Assembly (NCBI RefSeq): GCF_944380985.1
Contig: NZ_CALWJJ010000008.1
Location: forward strand, 1 to 64,000
Length of the DNA: 64,000 nt
Source of the DNA: an uncultured Agathobaculum sp.
GTDB lineage: Bacteria > Bacillota > Clostridia > Oscillospirales > Butyricicoccaceae
Direction of reading: 5' to 3'
Shown: positions 10,157-20,119 of the stretch, in pieces
Position numbering within the stretch: position 1 is the first letter of the stretch
Layout of the letters: each line of letters starts with the position of its first letter
The notes under the pieces: generated by a model
Told to the model about the DNA's origin: nothing
The model's input: only the letters and a program-made list of their open reading frames with translations
Databases searched by the model: none
Translations under genes and position numbers: made by a program

Positions 10157-10828
10157 ATGATCTTCAAGGGCCTGCTCGACGACGCGCGCTCGATCCGCGA
10201 CCGCGATCCTGCTGCGCGCACTACGCTCGAGGTCTTTTTGCTCTATCAAGGCTTTCATGCCCTCATTTTACACCGCCAGGCGCACTGGCTTTACAAACAC
10301 CGGTGCTTTTTCCTCGCGCGCTGGCTATCCCAGCTCGCGCGGCATTTGACCGGTATCGAAATCCATCCGGGTGCAACCATCGGCCGCCGTTTGTTCATCG
10401 ACCACGGCATGGGCATCGTCATCGGCGAAACTGCCGAGATCGGCGATGACTGCACGATCTACCACGGCGTTACGCTCGGCGGCACCGGGCATGATTCCGG
10501 CAAGCGCCACCCGACCATTGGCAACAACGTGCTCATCTCGACAGGCGCCAAGGTGCTCGGTCCGTTCAAAGTGGGCGACAACAGCCGCATTGGCGCCAAC
10601 GCAGTCGTTTTGCAGGAGGTGCCGCCCAACTCCACCGTGGTCGGCATGAAGGCGCGCGTGGTCAAGATCAACGGTCATCGCGTCGGCCCGTCGCCGTCTT
10701 ACGCGCTCGACCAGATCCATCTGCCCGATCCTGTCTCGCAGGAGCTATGCCAGCTACAGCACCGTGTATACGCCAACGAGCAAAAGCTCCGGCGCGAGGA
10801 GCAGCGCGAGCGCGAGGCCGACCAATGA
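10157..10828 (+). CDS. cysE: Serine O-acetyltransferase
   Basis: The 223-residue enzyme makes O-acetylserine from serine and acetyl-CoA, the first step of cysteine synthesis. An N-terminal helical domain (1-65) is followed by the left-handed parallel beta-helix hexapeptide region (about 68-175) with [17 protein letters not shown] and the conserved HGVTLGGTG. The C-terminal tail is charged ([12 protein letters not shown]) and longer than the usual feedback-inhibition tail. The ribosome binding site is weak (AGGATG). recG follows 76 bases downstream on the same strand. Confidence 0.9.
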   Translation: MIFKGLLDDARSIRDRDPAARTTLEVFLLYQGFHALILHRQAHWLYKHRCFFLARWLSQLARHLTGIEIHPGATIGRRLFIDHGMGIVIGETAEIGDDCTIYHGVTLGGTGHDSGKRHPTIGNNVLISTGAKVLGPFKVGDNSRIGANAVVLQEVPPNSTVVGMKARVVKINGHRVGPSPSYALDQIHLPDPVSQELCQLQHRVYANEQKLRREEQREREADQ

Positions 10829-10904
10829 CCCTCAGCCTGCGCGCCCCGGTTATGGGGTGCGCAGGCTGTCCTGCCATTTCTACCAAATACAAAGGAGCAT
10901 CGCC

Positions 10905-12947
10905 ATGCCGGCACTGGACGACAGCATTCAATTTATCAAGGGCATTGGTCCGAAAAAGGCAAAGCTGTTTGAAAAACTGCATATCCGCACACTGCGTGAC
11001 GCGCTCGAGACCTATCCGCGCGACTATGAGGACCGCACCCGCATCACCCGCATTGCGGACATCGCCGGCGAGGACAAGTATGCGATCCGCGCGGTCGTCG
11101 GCACCGAGCCTAAGATCAGCCGCATCCGCAAGGGGCTGACGCTCGCCAAATGCACGATTTTTGACGAAACCGGCTCGCTTTCCGTCACCTATTTCAACAG
11201 CCCTTATGCTGCGGCGCTGCTGCGCGTCGGGCAAGAATACTTATTCTACGGCCGTGTGCAGGGCTGGGGCCGAGGGCGCACGCTCGTCTCGCCGCAGGCG
11301 GAAAGGATCGCGCTGGACGATGCGCATCCCGGCCGCATCGTGCCGGTCTATCCACTGACCGCAGGGCTGACCCAGCGAGACATGGCGCGCGTAACTGATG
11401 CCGCGCTCGCCGCCGTGCCGGGCGACTGGCCCGATCCACTGCCCGAGGTGCTGCGCGTCAAATACCGCCTGCTGGACGCGGCGGATGCGTTGGCTGCCAT
11501 CCACCGGCCACAGACCGCAGACGAGGTCGCCGGGGCGCGCCGCCGCATGGCGTTTGAAGAGCTGTTTCTGCTATGCTGCGGCCTGCAACAGCTCAAAGAA
11601 CGCCGCCGCGCCGACCCGGGCATTGTATTTACGCAAAACGGGTTGGAATCTTTTTACAACGCTCTGCCGTTTGCGCCAACAAACGCGCAGCGCCGTGCGA
11701 TCAGCGAGATCGCGGTGGACTGTACCTCAGGCCGGCCGATGAACCGGCTGCTGCAAGGTGATGTCGGCTCGGGCAAAACGATCGTGGCGGCAGCGCTGTG
11801 CGCGCTCGCTGCGCAAAACGGCTGGCAGGCCGCTTTTATGGCGCCAACCGAGATCCTCGCCGCGCAGCACGCCAAAACACTCGCCCCGCTGCTGGACAGG
11901 CTGGGCGTCTCATACACGCTGCTCACCGGCTCGATGGGCGCGGCGCAAAAGCGCGCGGCCCTCGCCGCGATCGAGAGCGGCGCGGCGCAGGTCGTGATCG
12001 GCACGCACGCGCTCATACAGCAGGGCGTCGCCTTTGACCGGCTGGGCGCGGTTGTAGCGGATGAGCAGCATCGCTTTGGTGTGGCGCAACGTGCTGCGCT
12101 CTCAGCAAAGGGAGAGGCGCCGCATGTGCTCGTTATGTCGGCCACGCCCATCCCGCGCACGCTTGCGCTCATTATGTACGGCGACCTTGACGTTTCCATA
12201 CTCGACGAGATTCCGCCCGGCCGTAGCCCAGTCGGCACCTATGCGGTAGGTGAAAACATGCGGCCCCGCATCACCGCCTTTATCGACAAACAGATCGGAG
12301 AAGGCGGACAGGTCTATGTGGTCTGTCCGCTGATCGAAGAGGGCGAAGTCGGCCTGAAAAGCGCCGAGCAGCATGCCAAAGCGCTGCAACAGGCGCTGCC
12401 ACACCGCCACGTCGCCATGCTGCACGGGCGTATGAAAAACGCGGACAAGGATGCGGTCATGCGCGATTTTGCCGCCGGGCGGTATGACATTTTGGTTGCA
12501 ACGACCGTGATCGAGGTCGGTGTGGACGTGCCAAACGCCAGCCTGATGGTGGTCGAGGACGCCGACCGCTTCGGCCTTTCCCAGCTGCACCAACTGCGCG
12601 GGCGCGTTGGACGTGGCGCGCGGCAGTCCTACTGCATATTCTTCGGCGCGGACAAAGGCCAGGCCGCGCGCGAGCGGCTCCAGATTCTGTGCCGCACAAA
12701 CGACGGCTTCGAGGTTGCGCGCGCCGACCTTGCGCTGCGCGGCCCAGGCGACTTTTTCGGCCAGCGACAGCACGGTCTGCCCGCGCTGCATGTGGCCGAT
12801 CTCGCGGCCGATCTCGCGCTCATGCGGGATGCGCGCACAGAGGCCGAGGCCATCCTCGCATCCGATCCCGCGCTTGCAGGCTACCCGGAGCTATGCGCGC
12901 GCGTGCACCGCATGTTCGAAGCACGCGAGGACGAGGCGTTCAACTAA
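10905..12947 (+). CDS. recG: ATP-dependent DNA helicase RecG
   Basis: The 680-residue helicase reverses stalled replication forks and processes Holliday junctions. The wedge/OB domain occupies about residues 1-190. The helicase core has Walker A GDVGSGKT at 275-282 and the DEQH box at 376-379, with motif VI region QLRGRVGRG near 565. The start MPALDDSIQF is chosen because CAAAGGAGC lies 6 bases upstream; longer in-frame starts overlap cysE without a site. Length is normal for the family. Confidence 0.95.
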   Translation: MPALDDSIQFIKGIGPKKAKLFEKLHIRTLRDALETYPRDYEDRTRITRIADIAGEDKYAIRAVVGTEPKISRIRKGLTLAKCTIFDETGSLSVTYFNSPYAAALLRVGQEYLFYGRVQGWGRGRTLVSPQAERIALDDAHPGRIVPVYPLTAGLTQRDMARVTDAALAAVPGDWPDPLPEVLRVKYRLLDAADALAAIHRPQTADEVAGARRRMAFEELFLLCCGLQQLKERRRADPGIVFTQNGLESFYNALPFAPTNAQRRAISEIAVDCTSGRPMNRLLQGDVGSGKTIVAAALCALAAQNGWQAAFMAPTEILAAQHAKTLAPLLDRLGVSYTLLTGSMGAAQKRAALAAIESGAAQVVIGTHALIQQGVAFDRLGAVVADEQHRFGVAQRAALSAKGEAPHVLVMSATPIPRTLALIMYGDLDVSILDEIPPGRSPVGTYAVGENMRPRITAFIDKQIGEGGQVYVVCPLIEEGEVGLKSAEQHAKALQQALPHRHVAMLHGRMKNADKDAVMRDFAAGRYDILVATTVIEVGVDVPNASLMVVEDADRFGLSQLHQLRGRVGRGARQSYCIFFGADKGQAARERLQILCRTNDGFEVARADLALRGPGDFFGQRQHGLPALHVADLAADLALMRDARTEAEAILASDPALAGYPELCARVHRMFEAREDEAFN

Positions 12948-13022
12948 AGCCAACGGGGCAGCACAGGTTTGCTAAATGTAAAAAAGAGACTTTCGCCGGT
13001 TTTCGCCGAAATTCCCATAGAA

Positions 13023-13051
13023 TTGACTTTATTCGTCCGGTGCACTATAAT
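13023..13051 (+). promoter_or_regulatory. Sigma-A promoter of the alcohol dehydrogenase gene
   Basis: TTGACT and TATAAT with a 17-base spacer lie 29 bases before the ATG at 13080. Confidence 0.82.
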
Positions 13052-13079
13052 AAGAAGCATCGGGAAGGAGCCGTGAAAT

Positions 13080-14114
13080 ATGCTTGCATACACCTATGTA
13101 GAAAAAGGGCATTTTGCCCTGCTCGACAAGCCAAAGCCGGTCCTGCGCGATGCGCGGGACGCGATCGTGCGCGTTACGCTTGCCAGCATCTGCACGAGCG
13201 ATCTGCACATCAAACACGGCTCTGTGCCACGCGCTGTACCCGGCGTGACGGTCGGCCATGAGATGGTCGGCGTGGTCGAGCAGGTGGGCAGCGCAGTGCG
13301 CACAGTAAAGCCCGGCGACCGCGTGGCCGTCAACGTCGAAACCTTTTGCGGGAGCTGCTTTTTCTGTAAAAACGGCTTTGTCAATAACTGCACCGACCCC
13401 GAGGGCGGCTGGGCGCTTGGTTGCCGTATCGATGGCGGCCAGGCCGAATACGTGCGCGTGCCTTATGCTGACCAAGGGCTGAGCGTCATTCCGGACGGCG
13501 TTTCCGACCGGCAGGCGCTGTTTGTAGGCGATATACTTGCCACTGGCTATTGGGCCTCGCGTATTTCCAATATCGGGCACGAGGATACTGTGCTCATCAT
13601 CGGCGCGGGGCCGACCGGCATCTGCACGCTGTTATGCGCGCTGCTGCGGCATCCGCGGCGTGTAATCGTGTGCGAGCGCGATCCCGTGCGCCAACGCTTT
13701 GTGCAGGAGCACTATCCCGAGGTGTTGACCGTCTCGCCCGCGCATGCGCTTGAGTTTGTGCGGGGCAACAGCGCGCACGGCGGGGCTGACGTTGTGCTCG
13801 AAGTCGCCGGAGACGAGGACAGCTTCCGCCTCGCCTGGGAGTGTGCGCGGCCAAACGCGACCGTTACTCTCGTGGCGCTGTATGACCGGCCGCAGGTACT
13901 TCCGCTTCCTGATATGTACGGCAAAAACCTGACCTTTAAAACCGGCGGCGTCGACAGCTGTGACTGCGATACGCTGCTTCGGCTGATCGCCGCGGGGGCA
14001 ATTGATACGACCCCGCTGGTCACGCATATTTTTCCCCTGGCCGAGATTGAGGCAGCCTACGCCCTATTTGAAAGCAAACGCGACCATGTTTACAAGGTCG
14101 CCATCACCATGTAG
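13080..14114 (+). CDS. Zinc-dependent medium-chain alcohol/polyol dehydrogenase
   Basis: The 344-residue protein is a GroES-like zinc dehydrogenase using NAD(P). Catalytic zinc ligands Cys38 and His60-Glu61 are present, as is the structural zinc set Cys90, Cys93, Cys96 and Cys104. The Rossmann motif VLIIGAGPTG lies near residue 175. The closest known relatives are threonine, sorbitol and secondary alcohol dehydrogenases; the substrate cannot be assigned. It has its own promoter and GGGAAGGAG site and a strong terminator, so it is a single-gene unit. Confidence 0.85.
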   Translation: MLAYTYVEKGHFALLDKPKPVLRDARDAIVRVTLASICTSDLHIKHGSVPRAVPGVTVGHEMVGVVEQVGSAVRTVKPGDRVAVNVETFCGSCFFCKNGFVNNCTDPEGGWALGCRIDGGQAEYVRVPYADQGLSVIPDGVSDRQALFVGDILATGYWASRISNIGHEDTVLIIGAGPTGICTLLCALLRHPRRVIVCERDPVRQRFVQEHYPEVLTVSPAHALEFVRGNSAHGGADVVLEVAGDEDSFRLAWECARPNATVTLVALYDRPQVLPLPDMYGKNLTFKTGGVDSCDCDTLLRLIAAGAIDTTPLVTHIFPLAEIEAAYALFESKRDHVYKVAITM

Positions 14115-14125
14115 CAAAATGGATA

Positions 14126-14160
14126 ACGCCGCCCGGCGCACAAAGCGCCGGGCGGCGTCT
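14126..14160. terminator. Bidirectional terminator
   Basis: A stem of GCCGCCCGGCGC with a 5-base loop separates the convergent alcohol dehydrogenase and recX genes. Confidence 0.7.
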
Positions 14161-14182
14161 TAATATTCTCACCGGTGGATGC

Positions 14183-14650
14183 CTACTCCTCTTCGGGCAG
14201 ACTGCCGCCGTAAAGTGCAAGCGCATCGCGGATCTCGCTCCATGCAAACCCGCGCCGCAGCAGTGCCGCAACCGCCTTGTCGACCTCTCTGCGGTCGGAT
14301 ACATCGCCGTGCAGACGCTTGTCCAGCAGCGCGCACAACTGCGCCCGGTCGGGCGAAAAGGACTGCATTGCAGCATCGGCGGTCTCGCGATCGATACCGC
14401 GGCGCGCAAGTTCCTGCCGGATACGGCCGGCGCCGTAGCCGCGGCGCGCGTAGCCACGTACCACACTCTCGGCATAGGCCGCGTCATCAAGCAGATTGCG
14501 TTCAGTCAGCCATGCAATCGCATAATCGACCGCCTGTTCCTCGTGCCCCTTTTCCAACAGCTTGTTCCGCAGCATGCGCGTGCTCAGCGCGCGGTAGGAT
14601 AGCTGCTTTGCCGCCATATCAAGCGCCGCGCGGTATTGCTCCTCGCTCAT
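14183..14650 (-). CDS. recX: Regulatory protein RecX
   Basis: The 155-residue, helix-rich protein has the three-tandem-repeat layout of Rec[20 protein letters not shown], then [20 protein letters not shown], then [12 protein letters not shown]. RecX binds RecA filaments and limits recombinase activity. Its ATG overlaps the recA stop by four bases (ATGA), so it is translated by coupling from recA and shares the SOS-controlled promoter. Confidence 0.9.
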   Translation of the reverse strand: MSEEQYRAALDMAAKQLSYRALSTRMLRNKLLEKGHEEQAVDYAIAWLTERNLLDDAAYAESVVRGYARRGYGAGRIRQELARRGIDRETADAAMQSFSPDRAQLCALLDKRLHGDVSDRREVDKAVAALLRRGFAWSEIRDALALYGGSLPEEE

Positions 14651-15816
14651 TCGTCATCCAGGTCGTCAAAATCATCCGCGTCGATCGACACGGCCTTGGC
14701 CGAGCTGACCTTGGGCACGGCAGGCTTGCCCACCGGCATGGCCGCCACGGCTGCTGCCGCCGCCTTTGTGGCGTTTGCCTGATGCGCCTTGCGGCGCTCC
14801 TCTTCGACCTTTTCAATGATCTGCTGGTGAACCGCCTCCGCCACGTCCGGATGATCCTTAAAGTACTGCTTGGCGGCGTCGCGCCCCTGGCCGAGACGCA
14901 TATCGCCCATCGAAAACCATGCGCCTGACTTGTTAACAATGCCATATTTGACGCCGAGGTCGACCAGCTCACTCGTGCGCGAGATGCCCTCGCCATACAT
15001 AATGTCGAACTCAGCCTCCTTAAACGGCGGCGCAACCTTGTTTTTGACCACCTTGACCCGGGTGTGGCTGCCGATCATCTCGGTGCCGTTTTTCAGGTGC
15101 TCCATACGGCGCACGTCCAGCCGAACGGACGCATAGAATTTGAGTGCGCGGCCGCCGGTCGTCACCTCTGGGCTGCCGTAGATGACGCCCACCTTCTCAC
15201 GCAGCTGGTTGATGAAAATGGCCACACAGTTGGATTTTGCGATCGAGCCTGCCAGCTTGCGCATGGCCTGGCTCATCATGCGGGCATGCAGGCCGACGAA
15301 CGAATCGCCCATTTCGCCCTCAATCTCAGCGCGCGGGGTGAGCGCCGCAACCGAGTCGATAACCACAATATCAATCGCGCCCGAGCGAACAAGCGCCTCG
15401 GCAATATCCAACCCCTGCTCGCCGGTGTCCGGCTGGGAGACGAGCAAGCTGTCAATATCCACGCCGAGCGCCTTGGCGTATACCGGATCGAGCGCGTGCT
15501 CGGCGTCGATAAACGCGGCGGTGCCGCCCATCTTCTGCGCTTCGGCCACGCAGTGCAGCGCAACAGTCGTCTTACCTGAGGATTCCGGCCCGTATATCTC
15601 AACGATACGGCCGCGCGGCAGCCCGCCGATGCCAAGCGCCAGATCCAGGCCGATCGAGCCGGTCGGGATATGGTCGACGTTCATGCCGCTGTTTTCACCC
15701 AGGCGCATGACCGAGCCTTTGCCGAACTGCTTTTCGATCTGGCCGAGCGCAGCCTCGAGCGCTTTCTTTTTATCGGCCGCGGGCGCGACCGTCTCCAGCT
15801 GTCTTTTGGTAGCCAT
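14647..15816 (-). CDS. recA: Recombinase RecA
   Basis: The 389-residue protein catalyses homologous strand exchange and triggers LexA self-cleavage. Walker A GPESSGKT lies at 76-83, VIDSVAAL marks Walker B near 150, and the L2 loop region FINQLREK follows near 210. The C terminus has an Ala/Lys-rich stretch and an acidic tail ending DDFDDLDDE. The start MATKRQ is chosen because GGAGGAT precedes it. recX overlaps downstream, and a LexA box stands before the promoter. Confidence 0.97.
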   Translation of the reverse strand: MATKRQLETVAPAADKKKALEAALGQIEKQFGKGSVMRLGENSGMNVDHIPTGSIGLDLALGIGGLPRGRIVEIYGPESSGKTTVALHCVAEAQKMGGTAAFIDAEHALDPVYAKALGVDIDSLLVSQPDTGEQGLDIAEALVRSGAIDIVVIDSVAALTPRAEIEGEMGDSFVGLHARMMSQAMRKLAGSIAKSNCVAIFINQLREKVGVIYGSPEVTTGGRALKFYASVRLDVRRMEHLKNGTEMIGSHTRVKVVKNKVAPPFKEAEFDIMYGEGISRTSELVDLGVKYGIVNKSGAWFSMGDMRLGQGRDAAKQYFKDHPDVAEAVHQQIIEKVEEERRKAHQANATKAAAAAVAAMPVGKPAVPKVSSAKAVSIDADDFDDLDDE

Positions 15817-15850
15817 AACTATCCTCCTGCACAATCTATTCGATATGCCC

Positions 15851-15879
15851 ATTATAGCAGGATGTCATTTTAAATGCAA
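15851..15879 (-). promoter_or_regulatory. recA promoter
   Basis: TTGCAT and TATAAT are separated by 17 bases on the minus strand, 35 bases before the recA start. Confidence 0.75.
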
Positions 15880-15888
15880 TCATTTTAT

Positions 15889-15902
15889 CGAAAATTTGTT
15901 CG
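15889..15902 (-). promoter_or_regulatory. LexA (SOS) box of recA
   Basis: On the minus strand CGAACAAATTTTCG matches the Gram-positive LexA consensus CGAACRNRYGTTYG at 13 of 14 positions. It lies 9 bases upstream of the recA -35 element. Confidence 0.8.
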
Positions 15903-15935
15903 ATATTTTTTATTCTGTTTTTAGTCATCTAACGG

Positions 15936-16958
15936 TTATAGGATAAACCCGCCGCCAATTACAATATCGCCGTCGTAGAACACCGCCGACTGCCCGCGCG
16001 CAGGTGCGCGCACCGCCTGCTCAAATACCACGCGGGCGCCGCCGTCCGCCGCCGGGTACACCGTTGCGCGGTCGCTCCGCACAGAAAACCGCACGCGCAC
16101 CTGACAGCAAAACGCGCCGTTTTCCGCATATTCGGGCGCGATATAGTGTACGTTCTGCACCGCAATCTCGTCGCGGTACACATCGTTTAGCGAAAGGACG
16201 ACCTCGTTCGTCTCGGGCCGCAGCTCATGCACGAACAGCCGCCCCTCGGCGGCAATGCCCAGCCCCTTTCGCTGGCCGACCGTATAGCAGTGCAGCCCCT
16301 TATGCCGGCCGAGCACGTTGCCTTGCCGGTCGACAAAGTTGCCCGGCGGACAGGATGCGCCATGGCGCTCGAGCCAGCCGTGTACATCGCCGTCCGGGAT
16401 GAAGCAAATATCCATGCTATCCGGCTTATCCGCAACTGCAAGGCCGATCTGGCGGGCGCTGCTTCGCACCTCATCCTTATCCGCGCTTTCACCCAGCGGA
16501 AACACGCAGCGGGCGATGGTTTGGCGCGGCAGACGGTGCATCATATAGGTCTGATCCTTCGCCGCGCGGGCACGCTTGAGCAAGGCACGGCCCTGCGCAT
16601 CCCGTCCGGTGCGGGCATAGTGGCCGGTGGCAATGTAGGGCGCACCGATCTGGTCGGCATAATCGGTCAGCGCGCGGAACTTGATCTGCGGATTACATAT
16701 CACGCAGGGGTTGGGCGTGTGCGCGTGCCGGAAAGAATCGGCAAAATACCCGCACACCTTTTGCTCAAACGCCTCACGCATATGCGCGATATAAAGTGGA
16801 ATGCCCAGCTCGTCAGCCGTTTGCTGCGCGGCCTGCTCTCCGCCAAGGCCAACTTCGAGAAATAACCCGTGCACCGCAAAACCCTGGGCGGAAAGCCGTG
16901 CCGCTGCTACTGCGGAATCAACGCCGCCCGACAATCCCAATACAATTTTTTCTGCCAT
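15936..16958 (-). CDS. mnmA: tRNA-specific 2-thiouridylase
   Basis: The 340-residue enzyme thiolates U34 of Lys, Glu and Gln tRNAs using ATP and a persulfide sulfur. The PP-loop GLSGGVDS lies at 8-15. The catalytic cysteine is Cys85 in TPNPCVIC and the second is Cys185 in MDICFIPDGD. The start follows AGGAGA. At 340 residues it is slightly shorter than typical MnmA. It ends 34 bases before the recA LexA box on the same strand. Confidence 0.93.
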   Translation of the reverse strand: MAEKIVLGLSGGVDSAVAAARLSAQGFAVHGLFLEVGLGGEQAAQQTADELGIPLYIAHMREAFEQKVCGYFADSFRHAHTPNPCVICNPQIKFRALTDYADQIGAPYIATGHYARTGRDAQGRALLKRARAAKDQTYMMHRLPRQTIARCVFPLGESADKDEVRSSARQIGLAVADKPDSMDICFIPDGDVHGWLERHGASCPPGNFVDRQGNVLGRHKGLHCYTVGQRKGLGIAAEGRLFVHELRPETNEVVLSLNDVYRDEIAVQNVHYIAPEYAENGAFCCQVRVRFSVRSDRATVYPAADGGARVVFEQAVRAPARGQSAVFYDGDIVIGGGFIL

Positions 16959-17003
16959 TTGGTATAATCTCCTGTTTGTTCAATCTATCTGTCCGCCAAA
17001 AAG

Positions 17004-17028
17004 AAAATGAGCGCAATGCGCTCATTTT
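17004..17028 (-). terminator. Terminator of the L,D-transpeptidase gene
   Basis: A perfect 11-bp inverted repeat AAAATGAGCGC with a short loop is followed on the minus strand by a T-rich run. Confidence 0.78.
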
Positions 17029-17061
17029 CCGTAGCTCCGGTCCGTATTCCCACGGCAATAA

Positions 17062-19881
17062 TCAGTAGATCACAACCGTTGTGCCAACCGGAATATTGTT
17101 ATAAAGCCATTGAATATCGCTCTTGTACATACGGATGCAGCCGTGCGACACCGGATAGCCTGCACTAAAATCATATTCGGTATCTGTGCCCGGATAGGAA
17201 AGGCGCGAGTGGAACGCATAGCCCGTGCCAGGATAGAAGCCTACGACCGGCCGCACGGTGTAGGTGCTGGTCGTCCACCCGCTTGCCAGCTTGTAGGAGA
17301 CCGTGGTCAGGCCGGTTGGCGTGGGCGTTGAAGCCGCGCCCGTGCCGACAAGGAAAGACTGGATCATCTTCCAGTTGCCTTTCGAGCCTTGGAATACGTT
17401 GACATGCTGATACGCGCGGTTGATCCATAGCAGATACTGGGTCTTGCTTGAGTAACCCTTGGCATTGATCCAGATCTCTTTTTCCAGCTGTGAATAATCG
17501 TTATTAACCGCATAGGCTGTGGTATAGTTGCCGCGGTAGGTCGAGGAGACCAGGTTTAGCACACGGTTGACATCCCGCTCGTAATACCACTCGTCCGAGT
17601 AGTTTTCAATCGGCACGGTTTTTTCGACATATAGCTCCTCGGTCTCGCCGGTCGAGGGATTATCATAAGTCAGCCCAAAGCCGATGGTTACGCTGGACGG
17701 CATATCCTTGGTAAAAGTAAAATAGCTGGTATTGCTGGATGCCGCATTGGCCGACAGGGTAAAGCGGTCGTTGCCAAAGCCAGTGAGGACCTCGCCGTCG
17801 CGGTACCACTGCGCCGCGCAGACCTTGTTCTCATCAACGCCGGAAAAGGTGACAGACGTAGATAGCGAGCCGCCCGGCAGTACTTTATCCGGCACATTCA
17901 TCTGGATCGACACACCGCTAAGTCCCGGATCGATGTTCTCAGCCACCTCGCCGGCCTCGATGGTCACCGTGCAGCCCAACGCGCGGATATCGACCGTGCC
18001 GGCCTTGCCGCTGCCGCTTACTGTCGAGCCGAGGCCCGCGACCAGCATGCTGTCCGCATCTCCATTTAAAATGACCGTATTGTTTTGCGCGCCGTATTCG
18101 ATCGCGACTGCGCCTATATCGCCATCCACCGTGATGGTATTGCCCGTGCCGGTCACGGTCAGCGCGGTGGCCTGCATGCCGCGCAGGTCGATCGTGCGGT
18201 TTGAGGCGGTGATCTCGATATTGCCCGCCGCGCCGTCAAAGCGCACCGCGCCGCCCCGGCCCGCGATCACCAGCGTACCGGCGCTGGAATTGGGCGAAAG
18301 CTCAACCTCGGCCGTGCCCGCCGGGTCGACGGCCAGCAGGTCGATCCCCGTGCCGTTTGCAGCCGTCAGCGCTGCCTGCTCGGCGCCCTTGAGTACCACA
18401 CGCCCGGTTACGTCAACCGCGTCGAACGCAACCTCTGCCGCCGGTGAAGCAAAGACCAGATCGCCCGCGATCGCCGTATCAGATAGTTCGCCTGCCGGCA
18501 GAGTGATGATGCTGCCGCCGCGAATAACGGGCGCGGTCTCGCCGGTATTTTCTTCTTGCGCGCCGCCCTCGCTGTCCGGCGGGGCCTGCTCATCCTGCGG
18601 CGCGAGGATGGTATTGGCCACACGCGTTACCATGGTGACAAATTCTGCGCGCGTCAGCTGCCCGTTCGGGCTAAGCATGGTCGCGCTTGTGCCGCTCACG
18701 ACGCCCTCTGACACAAGCGCCGCGGCCGCGCGCAGCTGCTCGTCCGTCATTGAGGCGGTATCGGTAAACGCGCGCAGTACATCCTGCGGCTCCACGGCTC
18801 GGTCATAGGCAAAGGCACGGGCGATCAGCACAAATGCCTCGGCGCGGCTGGCGGCCAGGTTGAAATTGCGGCCGTCATCGGCGGCGATCAGGCCGAGGTG
18901 AATGCCTTTGCCTAAATCGCCCATGTACCACGCACCCTGGGTCTCGCCAGTCAGGCCGCCGGTGCCATCCGCCGCTGTCGCGCCGAGCACACGGTTGAGA
19001 ATGACGATCGCCTCGCTCCGTTTGACCGGATCATCCGGCAGCATCCTGCCGTCCACGCCGTTGATCAGGCCCATGTCGGCTGCGGTGTTAAGCGCGGCCT
19101 CGGCCCAGTGTCCCTCGATGTCCGAAAAGACAGACGCGTCAGTCTGGTCCGGCTCTTCGGTCACTGCCGGCTGCTCGGGATACCCGGCTGCGGAGCCGGT
19201 CAGCGTCAGTTGTACCGGCAGCTCGCCCGCCGCAATGCGTGCGACCAGCAGCCGCGCCTCGTCGCCGGTAAACGGACCGACAAGAGTGTAGCTTTGCGCG
19301 TCATACGCCTCGATAAAAGCAAGACTTGCAACGGTCTCGCTATCCATTAAAACATAAAGCAGGGCTTCGCCCCCGGCGGCCTGAACGGCTGCCCCGGTCG
19401 CCGCGGCAAATTTACTCTGGCCCTCGGCAGTGAAGGTCAGCTGCACATGATATGTATCGTCCTCATTCAGACCCGCCTCGGCCTGCGCTATGTCCGCGCC
19501 GGTTAGAAGTGTCTGGCCCGCCGCATCCGTGATGCGCAGCGCGTTTGTCTGCGCAAGGAAGTCGGCGACGCCCTCAGTCTCGCTGCCTGCGGGCAGAGTG
19601 ACGGTCACCGACTGCCGTCCATCCGGAAAGGAGATGTCCGCGCCATCAACACCCAGCTGCGCCAGGCGCTGCGTCAGCACCGCGCGCACACGCTCGACCA
19701 TCTCGTCCTCCATCCGATCGGTGTCCATCTCATCCGGCAAGATGACGGTATAGGTCAGCACCTCACCGCTGGCGGGCTGTGCCGCCAGCACATCCGTGGC
19801 AGCTTTGCTGTCCTGCGCGGCAAAGGCGGTCGGTATTATCATCATAACAGCTATCAAGCCGCTTAAAACACGCTTTTTCAA
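17062..19881 (-). CDS. Exported SecD-like/SLH/L,D-transpeptidase fusion protein
   Basis: The 939-residue protein has a signal peptide (MKKRVLSGLIAVMMIIPTAFA). Residues about 40-230 resemble the extracytoplasmic P1 domain of SecD (VRAVLTQRLAQLGVDG, LRITDAAGQTLLTG, AAGELPVQLTL). Three SLH repeats follow (250-425), then a strand-rich repetitive region (455-660), an Ig-like region (660-760) and a C-terminal YkuD L,D-transpeptidase domain with SHGCIRM, catalytic Cys915 and His913. It should act outside the membrane, bind the wall through SLH and crosslink peptidoglycan or attach proteins. TTG is chosen as start because AAGGGGGA lies 9 bases upstream and the promoter puts transcription start past the earlier ATGs. 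Confidence 0.82.
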   Translation of the reverse strand: MKKRVLSGLIAVMMIIPTAFAAQDSKAATDVLAAQPASGEVLTYTVILPDEMDTDRMEDEMVERVRAVLTQRLAQLGVDGADISFPDGRQSVTVTLPAGSETEGVADFLAQTNALRITDAAGQTLLTGADIAQAEAGLNEDDTYHVQLTFTAEGQSKFAAATGAAVQAAGGEALLYVLMDSETVASLAFIEAYDAQSYTLVGPFTGDEARLLVARIAAGELPVQLTLTGSAAGYPEQPAVTEEPDQTDASVFSDIEGHWAEAALNTAADMGLINGVDGRMLPDDPVKRSEAIVILNRVLGATAADGTGGLTGETQGAWYMGDLGKGIHLGLIAADDGRNFNLAASRAEAFVLIARAFAYDRAVEPQDVLRAFTDTASMTDEQLRAAAALVSEGVVSGTSATMLSPNGQLTRAEFVTMVTRVANTILAPQDEQAPPDSEGGAQEENTGETAPVIRGGSIITLPAGELSDTAIAGDLVFASPAAEVAFDAVDVTGRVVLKGAEQAALTAANGTGIDLLAVDPAGTAEVELSPNSSAGTLVIAGRGGAVRFDGAAGNIEITASNRTIDLRGMQATALTVTGTGNTITVDGDIGAVAIEYGAQNNTVILNGDADSMLVAGLGSTVSGSGKAGTVDIRALGCTVTIEAGEVAENIDPGLSGVSIQMNVPDKVLPGGSLSTSVTFSGVDENKVCAAQWYRDGEVLTGFGNDRFTLSANAASSNTSYFTFTKDMPSSVTIGFGLTYDNPSTGETEELYVEKTVPIENYSDEWYYERDVNRVLNLVSSTYRGNYTTAYAVNNDYSQLEKEIWINAKGYSSKTQYLLWINRAYQHVNVFQGSKGNWKMIQSFLVGTGAASTPTPTGLTTVSYKLASGWTTSTYTVRPVVGFYPGTGYAFHSRLSYPGTDTEYDFSAGYPVSHGCIRMYKSDIQWLYNNIPVGTTVVIY

Positions 19882-19915
19882 GGATGATTTTCCCCCTTGC
19901 TTCATCATTGATTCT

Positions 19916-19944
19916 ATTGTAAGGGCGCGCATAGGGCTTGTCAA
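19916..19944 (-). promoter_or_regulatory. Sigma-A promoter of the L,D-transpeptidase gene
   Basis: TTGACA and TACAAT have a 17-base spacer on the minus strand. Transcription should start near 19909, which leaves the TTG at 19881 as the first start with a ribosome binding site. Confidence 0.82.
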
Positions 19945-20033
19945 GCGCAAGCGTGGTTTCAGTTTCGATACAAAGTGCGGACGCATCGCATTTCCCGTGT
20001 CTTGTCCGGGCAAACCGACAGTTTTTGCAAAGG

Positions 20034-20062
20034 TTTACAAGCACTTTATCTCATGCTATACT
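20034..20062 (+). promoter_or_regulatory. Sigma-A promoter of the zinc-ribbon protein gene
   Basis: TTTACA and TATACT with a 17-base spacer lie 57 bases before the ATG. Confidence 0.78.
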
Positions 20063-20119
20063 ATTATAGGCGTAATATAGCCGTATACAAACGGTACATT
20101 TCAGAGGAGGAACCCATAC

